Shown here piece by piece: positions 32,219 to 45,400 of a DNA stretch of 64,000 nt. The DNA comes from Eunapius fragilis (taxonomy: Eukaryota > Porifera > Demospongiae > Spongillida > Spongillidae). The stretch's first letter is position 1; every line of letters begins with the position of its first letter. The notes below the pieces were generated by a model, which saw only the letters and a program-made list of their open reading frames with translations, had not been told where the DNA came from and did not search any database. Where the stretch lies: contig OY811985.1 of NCBI GenBank assembly GCA_963681505.1, positions 3,702,271-3,766,270 on the forward strand, written 5' to 3'. The position numbers were made by a program, and so were the translations under genes.

Positions 32219-32710
32219 TCATGTATCATACATCCCCGTGGCCATATGGACAATCTGCACGGATAAATGATTTATTGCGGGCTAACACATGGGAATGAGT
32301 TTCTAGATGCTAGAGATTTTTTTTTAAAACATGTGGAGGCATGAACTGCATGGAGATAGAATCATGATTATTAGTAACTGCAACAGAAGATTTTCGAATG
32401 TGGATTGAATGTAGCCACTTTGGATAACATTAATGATAGGTCAAAACAAACATCATGCAGGCAGGCATCATATATAGGATATTGTCATTGACTGATGCTT
32501 TTAATCTTTATTCTCCCTTATTTAAAATGATAGATCGAACAAACGCCTGCATGTAGACAAAAGTGCTGTTTTAGCCTACACGTAGGTGTTTTATTGCGAC
32601 CTATGGTCCTCGCATTCAATGGCGTATAAAACTTTGAGCTCGAATAATGTAACACAGAGCTTCGTTTTAAATCCATTTTGGAGCACACTCAACCATCGGC
32701 TCTTTAGATA

Positions 32711-33461
32711 TGTTCCGCACGGATGCGTAACTTGGACGGTTACGTAACGGGCCACCCGTTACGTAACCGGTCGTCCGGTTACGTAACCGGTCGGCCTGAT
32801 GCATTACCAATGTATAATGCCAGCCGGTTACGTAACCGGTTGGCCCGATGCATTACCAGTGTGTCAGGTTACGTGCTTCAAGATGTCCCAGAACTCCTCC
32901 ACGAACGCCACTCGACGATATCCCTTCATCAATGTTCTATCATTTTGTGACTGCGAGAAGGTAAGCATGCAGTTGTAGTATTTTTTTATACAAACGCTAC
33001 AATGCTATATGTAGCCAACTAGCTGCTACATTAGCTACAAAATTGTGAAATAAACAACAAATAGCCTACTTCCTTATATTCCTTGACGGCCACAACTAGC
33101 GCATCTCGAATGCCTGCTTCTGGAAAGTCAAGCAACCGAAATCCACTGCGCTTGACCAGGTGACGAAAATGCTTATCGTCCTCAGAATTTCACTTCAGAT
33201 ATGGGATAATCCTTCTCCCATACGCTTCACTGATGACAGCGCTTCGTGACCTTGGAGCATCTTCATCTTGCGGAAATGTACGCTGTACATAAGTATCAAA
33301 CTCTTCTTTTTCACTCGAACTCATTTTAAAGCACAAATTCTATGACACATGCTATTATCTCGTGCCCAGCACCATCGGCCGGTTACGTAACGGGCCATCC
33401 GGTTACGTAACCGGCCGTCCGGTTACTTAACCGGTCGATGGTTACGCATCCGTGCGGAACA
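32711..33461. mobile_element. Element with GGTTACGTAACC palindrome arrays at both ends
   Basis: Ends TGTTCCGCACGGATGCGTAA and GTTACGCATCCGTGCGGAAC are inverted, with short direct GATA at the flanks. Within 150 bp of the left end there are about five and within 80 bp of the right end about three TTACGTAAC palindromes, many extended as CCGGTTACGTAACCGG. A small minus-strand frame lies between (33075-33324). Confidence 0.7.
33075..33324 (-). pseudogene. Broken ORF inside the palindrome element
   Basis: Starts at ATG 33324 (MSSSEKEEFDTYVQRTFPQD), runs 44 codons to an in-frame TGA (33192-33190), and continues open for about 40 further codons (HFRHLVKRSGFRLLDFPEAG). The read-through suggests a recent nonsense mutation. 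No family was recognised; it may be the 5' exon of this element's own protein. Confidence 0.35.
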
Positions 33462-33832
33462 GATACACGATCGGAGGAGCGTACAAAAATTGCCCACGAT
33501 CTTGATGACAAAGTGTATAAAAGTTGGAAATTGTGTGTGGGTGGCAAAAAGAGTTTAAATTATATCTGCCTAAAAATCGAAGAATGCTTCTAGCAAGTTT
33601 TTTGTAAATCGGAACAACTCGAGCTAAATGAGGGGCGTGCCCCAGCCAGAGTGTACGTAGCACTAGCAGCATGCTGGCGTTGTTTTCTGCCGCCACTTGG
33701 CAAGTAGCCCTCTTTGCTATATTGATCGTTGTTATTTCAAGCGTTAGCTGGCTGTTCATTTGTTGGAATTAAGTGATTTGTAATGCCTATACATGTAGGT
33801 TAATGCGCCTACGCGTGGGTTACGATCTAACA

Positions 33833-33999
33833 TTAAGGCCGACATACACGGGTCGACTTCCTACCGATTTATCGCCTGCAACTCAAATGAATACGGGTGA
33901 AAATTCAGTAAACTAAAGTTTTACGGAGTTTTTACGCATATTCATTTGAGTTGCAGGCGATAAATCGGCAGGAAGTCGGCCCGTGTATGTCGGCTATAA
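33833..33999. mobile_element. Hairpin MITE with TTAAGGCCGAC ends
   Basis: Left arm TTAAGGCCGACATACACGGG and right arm ending CGTGTATGTCGGCTATAA pair over about 65 bp. The ends match a second element at 56505-56670. The TTAA at the edge suggests a TTAA-targeting superfamily such as piggyBac or Kolobok. Confidence 0.75.
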
Positions 34000-36065
34000 G
34001 TCACCACAGTGCGGTATGAAGTAATCAACGATGAGTCACTGATTATTTGAATGTTATGATGGTGTTAGAAAAAACGGCTGACATCAGCCAGAGACAATGT
34101 GACCCCCCCCCCCCCCCCCCCCCCCCACCTCGTAGCAGTTATATACAGCTGAATTCTGAATGCATGACATTAATACCCTGCATGTCATATGCGGGTATAC
34201 ATGCAGGGAAAATATATACAATGCCATAGTTATGGCTGATGTCAAGGTCACTCCTCAATTCTTTTCTGTCTTGAACCAGGTCAAGAATGGCCTACTGAGA
34301 CCAAGCCATAAATTAAGTCCTGTAGCCACAAATTGGCGTCAAATAGTTGTTTACAGCTACCAAGGTATTTTGAGGGACGCGACCACAAGCCACAGAAAGA
34401 TTATACCAATTTGAAATCTTTCATGAACACGGCTTCAGCGGGTATCGTTTGATTACCCTTCCTGCCACAAAGCATTTTTGTGACCACGTTTAAGATCAAA
34501 TAACCACTACATAACAAACCATATTTAGGCCTTAATCAGTTTTAAAGACTAAGGTAAACTGCCATATTAGAACAGGTTGGCCTTATTGGAACGGGGGGGT
34601 ACATCCGAACGCGCAGCAACTAGACGGCATTATACGTAGCGATCTGATTCAAATCAATGCTTATTTGCCCTACAAAATGGCGCGGCACGTGACTTTTACG
34701 TTTTTCACGCCCACGCATGCAAAGGGTCTATAACCACAGTTGATAATACCTTTAGCGAGAATAAGTAGTTACATGTAATTTGTTTTCACGTATGTACGAA
34801 AGCTAGTTAGTAAACCTCTTATTTCTTGGAGGCCAAGCCTGGAAGAAATGGCTGGCAGCGAAAGGGAAAGCGCCTATCCCAGTTAATAGAGTAAAGATGC
34901 CACGATGGACTTATGTAAACGATATCGCTCCAGAGAACCGACCCGTTCGTGGGGTCAAAGAAAGTAGGCCTAGCATTTGTTAAATATAAAGCCAAACTGC
35001 AGTACCCAGGACACGTCACCACTGATCTGAACGCCATTAAAATCATAGCCGATTGTGTACCCGCATCTTCAATAATTTATTTATTACAATAATTTAGCCA
35101 AGTACAGGTAAACAAGTTTTGTTTTGCTGAATTCCAGCGATTCTCAAGAGGCTGTAGAAGAGGTAGAGATTTGAAACTCATTCTTTCTTGTGTAGATTTG
35201 TGCTATAACCGTAACTTAGCGATGCCAATTTCCACCATGCAAGCTATGGCTCATTTAGTACTCACTTCCGGTAATTTTCAATGGAGGTCACGAAGCCTCT
35301 CTTTGACTTAAAGTAGCTCTTCCGCGTAACCACTTTTAAGCTTAAAATCGATGTCTCATGAGTTATGAATAGAAAGAAGGGGAAAAGGAGGGCTTTTGCT
35401 AGCTCTTGCAATGCATGGCTTTTTAAAAATCACTACCCCTCGAACTAACAGAAAGTGACATAGATGCAGACAGAGAACGCAAATGTATTTTTTGTGTGTG
35501 TTTAGAACTTCACTTCGGATACTTCCAGATATGTTGGCGGCGTTGCTGGTTGTCTGTTCGATTGAAACGATTGAATTTGGCACTCATCGCGAACCCCCCC
35601 CCCCCCTCCCCTCAGATCGCAGAGTTGCGAGTGGACATACAAAACAAAAGGTGCTGTAAAACTTTTAAAGCGATGGTATGGTGCGCATCCATCAGTAGTC
35701 ACACTTGGTGGTGTTAAAACGTCCTCCAGACAAAGCGTTAGACTTGTACAGTCCGTTTAAAAACCGGTTCTAATATGGCAGCTTACCTTAATTACTGCAG
35801 ATTTTGATGGTATGTGTATTAAGAAACTGATTCTTTTTTTTTTTCGTGGAAAACATTTGTACCTGTTTATAGTGGTTAAACTAGGATTCATGTTCTGGTG
35901 TGAAGCATGTGTTAAAGTGTAGGTGTGTGTAATCTATTGCTGTCATCAGCTGTAGGGTTTGTATTGATAGGTGAAACCTGAGGTGTGGCTTAGAACTATT
36001 GTTCTGATCCTTTAGTAATTATGCACTCCTAAAAATGGCTCTAGGGTTGAGCTGCATTCATTTAT
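34000..36065. other. No gene recognised
   Basis: Contains a poly-C run (34104-34127) and scattered short frames with no domain or splice support. No repeat structure was identified beyond homopolymers. Confidence 0.45.
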
Positions 36066-36069
36066 GTTT

Positions 36070-36900
36070 ATGGTAAGTTTTGGACATAGTATTGCGGGAC
36101 ACTCCTACAAGTTGGTCTGGACAGCATTGGGAAACCAGCCATGGCTTTGGGTCCCCACATGTTATCCTGTGGAAACAAGTTTACCACATTGTCTGAATCT
36201 GCCTTAGAATCGAACTTACACGAGTGGTATCCATCTCCAGTGAACAGCACATAATATTTATAATTCCATTATGAGTCATTCCCACACATTGGTCCGGTTC
36301 AACCGTGGCATTGGGTCACATGTACACGGGAACCCTGTGGCAACAAGGAATGGTCACCAGATTGTCTGGGACATATATGAGTGCATGGTATCCGCCTCCA
36401 GTGAATATCAATATCTCATATGAATTATTCATTGGTGATTACTCCGACAATTGTTCTACTGTTGAGGAACCAGCCATGGCATTGGGTCTCCCATTGTCAC
36501 ATGTACACACCTACCCTGTGGTAACAAGGAACTGTCACCATATTGTCTGGATCGGCTTCAGAATGTATATCATTACATGAGTGGCAATCCATCTGTAGTA
36601 AACGGCAAATATTAATAATTCCATTGGTGTCGCTCTCACAAGTTGGTCCAGAGGTGGGGGGACTAGCTATGGTGGTGGGTCCTGCATTGTCATATGTACA
36701 CAGTGGCAACAAGGAACAGTCATCAGATAGTCAATATCCTTTAGAACCTATGTGAGTTCCATCCATCTCCACCGAATATCACATTGTCATTCCCACTAGT
36801 TGGTCCAGCGTTCTGGCCCAGGGAACCAGCCATTGATTTTGGTCTGCAATAACATGTGTACACACCTATACTGTGAAAACAAGGAACTATTAGTGGAGTG
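36070..36900. repeat. Imperfect tandem repeat of about 180 bp
   Basis: Four to five diverged units, each containing a GGTCC...CCAGCCATGGC-type segment, a CACATGTACAC segment, ACAAGGAA and an ATTGTCTGGATC-like motif. The last of these recurs near 36190, 36360, 36542 and 36725. It is non-coding. Confidence 0.7.
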
Positions 36901-37484
36901 TTTGTATGTTGTTTGGAACATTTCAAACTGATGCACAAATTGCTTGCAGAATGACAGGAATTAATATATATCTCAATGGTAAAACCACGCCACTCGTACA
37001 CCTACACCACCCTGTTATTTATATAGGAGTGTTCGGGCCCCTGTCCTGACTTGCTGTAGCATTTATGGAGCAGTCATGCAGAAGATTGTCTTCATCTATG
37101 TTCTTTATTGCTTACTTGAGGGCATCCATGCATCTCCTGCATGGAGTCGAACCCACAGTAGTTTAGATGTAGGGGTGATGCAGAAATTTTTTAGTTCTTA
37201 CATATTATATAGCAATTTCCATTATACAGACCAATATCATTTCCATAACTATTTATGAGCTATTATTTATTTTAATAGATATAATCAAGCCACAATAATC
37301 AAGATATTTAGATCTCACAATATTTAATCTGAATAATATTAGTAGTCGAGCCTTTCTGCCGCACATGTGGTTTACACATTCCTATCAGCTTGGAATGTAA
37401 TTAACGTGACGTCACCCAAGCTCTCATTGACATTCCGGCAGACAGAACAACTTATGTCCCAGACCCTCTGTACGTGATTGTAAA

Positions 37485-40357
37485 TAGGGTTTGCATCCGT
37501 CGGTAAATTAACTATTCGGACTCTGAAATCCGATAATTTTTTCCCGGATTCCAGTATCCGTACTATCCGGTTTTTATCCGGATTTCATAACAATGATGCA
37601 CACCATGTGCTCTCAAATTTCTAATGCATGGCATATAACTTATATCAGTCAATTTATATGCCATGCATTAAGAATATAATACTCAAAGGTATGCATGCAC
37701 CACCAATAAGCACAAGTATCAATTGATCAATATAATTGAAGCGAGAGAAAGAATTGAAAGTGGATAAAACAATATCAATTCCAGCATTATGCAGCATGGG
37801 CATGATCTTACATGAATTATAAACTAAAACAAGAAATTTTTATTTCCAATGTTGATTACTAGCCAGAAATGTCAAAGCATCAGCCATTTGGGGCTTCATG
37901 TGTGCTCTCTCCTTGGCACACACTCTTCCAAGCTTTGAAAAAACTCTTTCAGTTGGTGCACTGGAAGCTGGAACAGCTAACACCAAACGAGCAACTTTTG
38001 CCAACTCTGGAAATTGTTTTCTCTCACCCCTCCACCAATCAAGTGGATTGCATTTAAGGGGCTGTGTACCAATATGAATGTATCGAGCCATTTCCCTGGT
38101 TAAAGCACTAGTGTTTGATGTACTGCAGGTACTTTTTTCTGGGTCATCTTGCTGACTGGCAGACATAAAACTGGTAAAATCTTCATCTTCACATGGTACT
38201 TTTTTTCCTTTTTAGAAGAACAAGGTTGGGCAAGTTCTGGCTCCAGATTTGTTTGTGAATTTAAGCAAAGGTTCTTGTAATACTTCTGAATGGTTTTCTC
38301 AGCTAATACTAAGCATGCCTTACGATTACTTATGTGAACAAATGGTTCAAATGATTTAAAGCGCAGGTCTAAATATATTGCCGCAAACAATAAACCGTGA
38401 CTTAGGGCATCCAAGTTGTCTGTATCCATGTACAATTCCACATAACGATGCTGAACATAATTCTTGAAAATCATCTTTTGCTACATTGATGCACACCGCA
38501 TCTGATGGAACTGGGTCAAGAGCCTTGTTCAGCAGATAGCTTACCTTTGGCATTGCTGTTGATAGTGTTACATAGTGTTCACCTTCTAAAGAGAATAACT
38601 GTTTGGTGATCGGTGTGAGGTAGCATTCTATCTGACCCAAAAGAGTTTTGTCACCCTTTGAATCATTTTACAAGAATACCCCCATCGCCATTTCACATCT
38701 AACACTAGCTTTTCAGCTGCAGGTCGATCAGGATGGAGTCTGCTTTTAAGCTCCAACTTGCGAACCATCAATGCAAGGTCTTGTGTTATTATGTTGCTTT
38801 TCTTGACATGACTAATTGCTGCACTCAAAGCAGCTACAGGCTCCTTAACTCCTTTTGTGTCAAGGGAATGACCTACACCTTTATGAAATATATGAGCTAG
38901 GCATCTAAGTCCAAGAACATCTCCACCTTCAGCTAGCACACGTCTGACTTTGTCCATGACAGTTGGACCATCTGCTGTCAAACTAAATGCTTCAACATCA
39001 AATGACTGCAATATATTTCTTAGAAATGTCACCACTGTGTCTGCATCCTCATGCACAACTTCATCTGTCTCGTCCAAAAGTACTTCTAATGCAGATGCTG
39101 CAAGAGTGACGGATCTCATCCTAAAGTCTTCAGTAATCCAGTGAGCTGTTACACCAAAGAAACCTTTCTGGTCTAATCTTGACCAACAATCAATGGTTGT
39201 TGATACCAAGGACTGGCCTTGGATGTTCATTGGACATTCCAATTTCATACTTTTCATTACAGCCTGTTTCATTTCAGTGTACTCTGTTTGCAATTGAGCA
39301 TTTATCATGGCCTGACTGGGTAAGGAGAATTTCGGATCCATGGCTGCACAAAACTCCTTAAATCCAGAACCCTGTGACAGATGAACTGGCCGCATATCTT
39401 TACTAATGAATTTGCATAAAGCTGAAAACTTAGTTTTCCATGTTGTTGAGTCTCTGTCATAAGGTTTTTGAAACAGAGTGTCACATTTTTGTTTAATAGA
39501 TGCTGTCTCAGTCTGTCTAACAAGTCCACGTTGCAAATTAATGCCATGCTTTGCACTTGAATGGTTGATCATAGTTCCGGTGCCAGCAGAAGTAAGGTTT
39601 AATTTTGCCCTGCACTGCTCACCCTTTTCACTAGTGACACAACAATATGTGATACGTTTCGCAACTTTCTCCGTTTCATCCACAACAGGTTCCGTAAAGT
39701 ATGCCCAACACGCTGACCAGCCTGACCCGCTACCTTTCACTCCTCTTGGCTTTAGGACTGTACTATTAGAAGAATGGAGAGGCCTTAGGTCTTCAGCAGT
39801 AACACTTTTAGACATTGAGGGTTCCCCATCTACTAATTCACTAGCGTAAACACCATCCTTCCTGATTAACCAAAAGACCTCCCATGAACCATTATCTTCC
39901 TTTTTACCTAAGCGTACTGGCAACCACTGTGTTTTAGCTTCTTCTCCTTCAATTACTTCCTCCCACTTCGACAACATCAAATCCCCTGTTTTCAAGCTCT
40001 TCTGAATCTTTCCACTCGCTTCTGTCGCCATACTAGTAGACTCCATTGCCATTCCAGCTACAAAGTTTAAGGTTTAATGTAATGTCTAAGTGCCTTATTC
40101 ACAGCCTTAAGTGTGCCTATAAATGCAATCAGACTCCGAAAGGCTGAAGTGCATGCACTCAACACTATAAGAAATTAAGGATTAAACAAAATAACCAAAA
40201 CGTCAGCCAATTCGAGCCGACCCAATCGGATTCCATTACGCAAAATATCCGTGTAAATCCGGATAGGACTAGGCCGGATACCGGATACCGGATTGATGAA
40301 TAAAAAAGCGGAATCCGTAATATCCGTCATTTAATTACTATCCGGATGCAAACCTTA
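37485..40357. mobile_element. 2.9-kb hAT transposon
   Basis: Ends TAGGGTTTGCATCCG and CGGATGCAAACCTTA form a TIR typical of hAT elements. Flanks ATTGTAAA (37477-37484) and AATGTAAA (40358-40365) are an 8-bp duplication with one mismatch. Subterminal repeats with ATCCGGA/TCCGGAT occur at both ends. It encodes one transposase on the minus strand. The element sits inside a remnant of a TAGTCT-family element, whose right end GGGTCTGGGTACGAGACTA finishes at 40400. Confidence 0.88.
37840..40052 (-). pseudogene. hAT transposase, frameshifted
   Basis: Starts MAMESTSMATEASG at 40052 and stays open for 474 residues (to 38628), then continues in other frames at 38356-38640, 38100-38474 and 37840-38166. 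At least three frameshifts are needed, so it is inactive. Visible parts in order: a BED-type finger region (YCCVTSEKGEQCRA, MINHSSAKHG); RNase-H-like core with STTIDCWSRL and GVTAHWI; SLTADGPTVMDKV; the CLAHIFHKGV segment; and the hAT C-terminal dimerisation domain (WWRGERKQFPELAKVARLVL, then ASSAPTERVFSKLG). The total length of about 730 residues fits full-length hAT transposases. Confidence 0.88.
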
Positions 40358-40400
40358 AATGTAAAGCGGTTATGTTCATTTGGGTCTGGGTACGAGACTA

Positions 40401-41150
40401 AGCTGTTAATCGCGCCCTCTCGAAAATTAAGTTCCTACGGACGCTGAAAAAAAAGCATCAAAAGCTCTCATGACATCGCTGCATTTCTATTTAGCTCTCC
40501 AAGAAAATACAGGAGAGTGCTAACCTATCTGCTTTCTTCGTCACCTAACAGACCAGATAGACGGAACTGTTCAAGTGTGACCATTCTTCGACATCGAACG
40601 CCGGCGGGTGTTTCCAAATGGCTAGTAGCCATAGAGCCAACACCGCTGCCACCATGTGTTCGCTTCCGAACACAAAAATTAATAATGAAGGTATACATTC
40701 AGCGCATGCGCTGTACGTTACGTAAACATGAATCATCGCTAACTATTTAATAGATATAAATAATTCATGTCACAGGGTGTGTCCTCCCCGTCTACCTCCC
40801 CGAAATCCGCCACTGATCAGTAGTTCCGCCGTGTTTGAGATCGGTGCTTTTGTCTGGTAAGTAGAAGTGCACGCAGACAAACACTATGAAAAATCTATTT
40901 TTTTACAGTACCGTATAACGTGTTTATTCTTTTGTTATGCACGTGGTATACGCACTCTGTGTATGGATGCAACATACGGATTACGCAGATGCACAATATC
41001 ACTCGGCAACCGCTGCGGGTTTTACTCCGGACGTGACGTTTATCGCACATCCGATCTTTCATGCTAAGGTCCATTAAGCACGACCCGGCCGCACTTTTGC
41101 ATGCTCTTTACATGTTGATAGCACGCTATATCATAGGAGTAGGAAGGTGG
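40401..41150. other. No gene recognised
   Basis: Mixed single-copy-looking sequence. A CATAGGAGTAGGAAGG motif near 41133 resembles the left terminus of the 5-bp hAT-like family but has no partner, followed by a poly-C/CA tract (41168-41212). Confidence 0.4.
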
Positions 41151-41235
41151 CGATGCGGGGACTATACACCCCCCCCCCCCCCACACACACACACACACAC
41201 ACACGCACACACTTTTAAAGAATAAGGACTGAGTC

Positions 41236-42419
41236 TAGTCTCGTACCCAGACCGTCTATGACGTAAGCGATTATCGCCAGACCAGACGGTCTGGGAAACA
41301 AGTTTTGTTCCAGTGTCCCTGATTTTTGAAGACGCTGTTTATATCTAAATATAGCGTGACGTAATGATCAAGGGAGAAATTAAGTAGACACCAAAAAGCA
41401 ATTGCGTGGGCATACTTGAAGCGATTAACCGTCCCTAGTACCATTACGTTGTAGTACCATTACGCTAGCCTCTCCACCTTTCTACGCTAGCCTCCCCACC
41501 TTCCCTACGCTAGCCTCCTAGTGTAGGGAAGGTGGGAGAGGCTAGCGTGGGGAAGGTGGGGAGGCTAGTGTAGGGAAGGTGGGGAGGCTAGCGTAGGGAA
41601 GGTGGGGAGGTTAGCGTAGGGAAGGTGGGGAGGCTAGCGTAGGAAAGGTGGAGAGGCTAGTGTAGGAAAGGTGGGGAGGCTAGCGTAGGGAAGGTGGGGA
41701 GGCTAGCGTATGGAATGTGGGGAGGCTAGCGTAGGGAAGGTGGGGAGGCTAGCGTAAAGAAGGTGGGGAGGCTAGCGTATGGAATGTGGGGAGGCTAGTG
41801 TAGGGAAGGTGGGCAGGCTAGCGTAGGGAAGGTGGGGAAGCTAGCGTATGGAATGTGGGGAGGCTAGCGTAGGGAAGGTGGAGAGGCTTGTGTAGGGAAG
41901 GTGGGGAGGCTAGCGAGCGTTGGGAAGGCTAGCGTAGGGAAGGTGGAGAGGCTTGTGTAGGGAAGGTGGGGAGGCTAGCGAGCGTTGGGAAGGCTAGCGT
42001 AGGGAAGGTGGAGAGGCTTGTGTAGGGAAGGTGGGGAGGCTAGCGAGCGTTGGGAAGGCTAGCGTAGGGAAGGTGGAGAGGCTTGTGTAGGGAAGGTGGG
42101 GAGGCTAGCGTAGGGAAGGTGGGAAGGCTAGCGTAGGGAAGGTGGGGAGGCTAGCGTAGAAAGGTGGAGAGGCTAGCGTAATAGGGAAGGTTAATCGCTT
42201 CAAGTATGCCCACGCAATTGCTTTTTGGTGTCTACTTAATTGGGTTAATTTCTCCCTTGATCATTTCGTCACGCTATATTTAGATATAAACAGCGTCTTC
42301 AAAAATCAGGGACGCTGGAACAAAAATCTTTGACTTGTTTCCCAGACCGTCTGGACGTAGTGATTATACTGTTTACAGCGATAATCGCTTACGTCATAGA
42401 CGGTCTGGGTACGAGACTA
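41236..42419. mobile_element. TAGTCT-family element with 23-bp minisatellite, second copy
   Basis: Ends TAGTCTCGTACCCAGACC and its inverse, flanked by a perfect 9-bp duplication GACTGAGTC (41227-41235 and 42420-42428). It shares the subterminal arms of the 24756 element. The core (41460-42175) is the same 23-bp unit mostly in the opposite orientation (GGCTAGCGTAGGGAAGGTGG), about 30 copies, including a higher-order block of about 70 bp repeated three times around 41900-42090. Confidence 0.92.
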
Positions 42420-42429
42420 GACTGAGTCT

Positions 42430-42462
<33 letters not shown>

Positions 42463-45400
42463 CTCTTATTCACTATGAAAATTAAACAATTAATCAAGTA
42501 ATACTAGCGGCCCCTTATCGACTCATAAGGCTGGTGCATATTCTTTCGGGTGAGGCCAATTAAAGTAGGTTGCAAAAATTTCGCGTATTAGCGCGAATGG
42601 GGTCTGCCAGCTTATATTTAAATTTCTGATGCAGGGGTCACTATATTACCCTGCACTGGCTCAAAGGCTTAGGAGGTTACTTGATTAGCCACTTGCTCTC
42701 ACTGTATGTAATTCAGTGGCAGAACAAAATTTCTGCGACTAAGCATATGCCCTGGAGCCTACAGTGTCCACCATACCATATATCCCCCTAGCAAAGTGCT
42801 TGTCCCTTTCCCTATAGTTAGTCTTGTTCCCGGACTCAATAAATAGGGTCTGAGAATGAGTCTAACCGGCTTGCCTATATATCAGCCTCGAAATGCTGGA
42901 TTCATCTGTAGCCGTGTAATTTAGTACTACAACATTAAAAACAATAGCCGTTAATGAAACCTGTCACGTGATGAACTATATGCCACGCCCACGTGTGAAT
43001 ACTCAATCCAGCCCCCTCCCCCCCCACTCCCACTTTTTGACTGCTCCTACGCCTATAATAATCTATGATAATATCCTCATCTAAGCTAAATATCGCATGT
43101 GCACCCTGATCTGACTTCCATGAGGGGAAATAAAGATGCACATGCAATGATCACTTTATCTTTCCTGTTTTCGAGCCAGAGCTTGCTGTGGGAATAACTC
43201 TAAATGTGGTGATGAAGGGACGATGTGTAGAATGGATTATTAGTGTTATGGGGTTCGACTAGTCCTGATGACTGGTATACCCTTTAGATCAACTTTTCAT
43301 CTTGCTTCCAAATCCATGCTCCAGTTGTACCCATCTCTCCTTCTGATATTGTTAAACAAACTAACACAAACCTCTACTTTCAGTGCCTCTGATGATCTCT
43401 GCAATGATTTGCTTTATTATATATCACTGCGGTTGATATGTTACACCAAAATTTGGTTTGACGTCTGCACTACACAGTGTAAACCGACTAGTCATTAACG
43501 TTTGTAAAAATAAATAATAATATAGGATGACTCATGTGGATGGGATACAAATCTACAGTTATGTACTTTTGTTAACTAACACCCTAATGCATTGACCAGA
43601 TCTTTTGCACGTAAGCAAAATGATTATTCATACAGTCATTTAGATATTTACAGCTTATTTGTAAATTTACTCCTCCTCATGCGTGAACATGGCTTCTGTT
43701 TGTTCTGTCAGTACTGTAAGACCTTTGAAAATTTACTCTTCCTCATGAACAAGGCCTCAGTTTGTTCTGACAGTAGTACTTAATTCGGTTCCAAGAGCCG
43801 TGTGGTATAATGACTGATGCAGGTGTTGATGCAGGCTCAAAAACACATTGCAGGACATATATCATCAATCTATTATTCATATCAACTGACCTCTTGTCAG
43901 ATTAAATGTTTAATTTATACTGACTTTGAACCACAGAAATTGGTTTGAACATATTGGTTTGGTCGTTAAGCCATCCAAAATGGTTTGAAAAAGTTTAGTT
44001 TGATATTTTATTGGCAGTGGTCTAATTTTGTAGTCAATTGCTATTAAAATGGCATGCAAAGAAAATTAATTATAATATTATAGTCCCAATAATGACTTAT
44101 GAGCACCCCCTCCCAGGGAACGCTAGAATACACATACAGTATAACAGATAATGTGAATATGGATATTAAGTGAATGTATCGTGTGTTATATGACTATACA
44201 TTGTAAGCATGTGTATCACTGTCAAAGACCAGACCTAAGACCAAGATAGGCTCATATATACTCTTGAGTGTGCGTGTATCAGTGTAGGTAGTTGACAAAA
44301 TTGCGTATGTGTGTCTGTAAATAGATGATCTAAAACTTCGTCAAAAATTGGACTGGTATTTCTAAAAGTTAGAAAATATCTCACAGAAGCGATGGGACTT
44401 GCTCTGTGAATCGAGGGACTAGTCCAACTTCATTGCTTGATGGAGCAAGGCAATTGGTTTTAGAATACCACGTGCATGTCATAACCAAAATTCCAACTAC
44501 TTCACAATACATCCATATCAGGCACATTCAAATTTTCTATATGAATCTTGACTTTGCTTTTTTGAAGCAGAGTCAGGATGGCAATTTTTGTTTACTTCAG
44601 ATTCTAATTCTTCTGCATACTAAAATGTTTTAGCAGGATGGGATGGTGCCCAAGGGAGCTTTAAAGGTCCAGGCATTTTGTTTTGGCGTGCTTGAAAAAA
44701 GGGATAATTTAATTTTTAATTATTATTTTAATGCTTGAGCCTAGTAGATAAACTTGGACTGATATCATATTTACAGAACATAACCAAGCAGCCTTCTTTT
44801 ACCATTAAATGTTTATGACAACTCTATTTATAATACACCCATTCTTTGAAGTACCTTGTTGTAAACAAAGGCCACTTAAAAACACAGCAGATCACAGTTT
44901 TAGAATTGTCATAAGATGGTGCCTACACATCACATTTATTCATATATAATTAGATGTACATACGTTGCATGTATATATGACACATAATAAAATTATGTGT
45001 GCAGCGTTGCTTGCATGAATCAAGTAACTTTCCAAATTGCTTAGTTGCTATTTTGAATGATCTATAGTGCCTTATTTCTAAATATAAAAATGATTTGAGT
45101 ATGCATGATGCCCCTCTTGCCAGCTCCCCACCCCCCAAGAAAACAAAAGAATTAGTGTTGTATATTTTCAACAGGATATATATCAACCCAAATGTATTGT
45201 CACTTCCTTAATCACTTATTTAAATTGTCATGGTTGTGAAGACTGAAGAGCTTTTCTTGAGTTTGGGTGGTATTATTTTCTATCTAAATTTACCATTAGG
45301 ACTATAAGAATACTCACATATCTTTCCTTTTTGCATCCAGTTAATGTTATATAGAGAGCAGTCAACCTAGCCCGTACTGCCCAGCAAAGTTTTGCTGATC

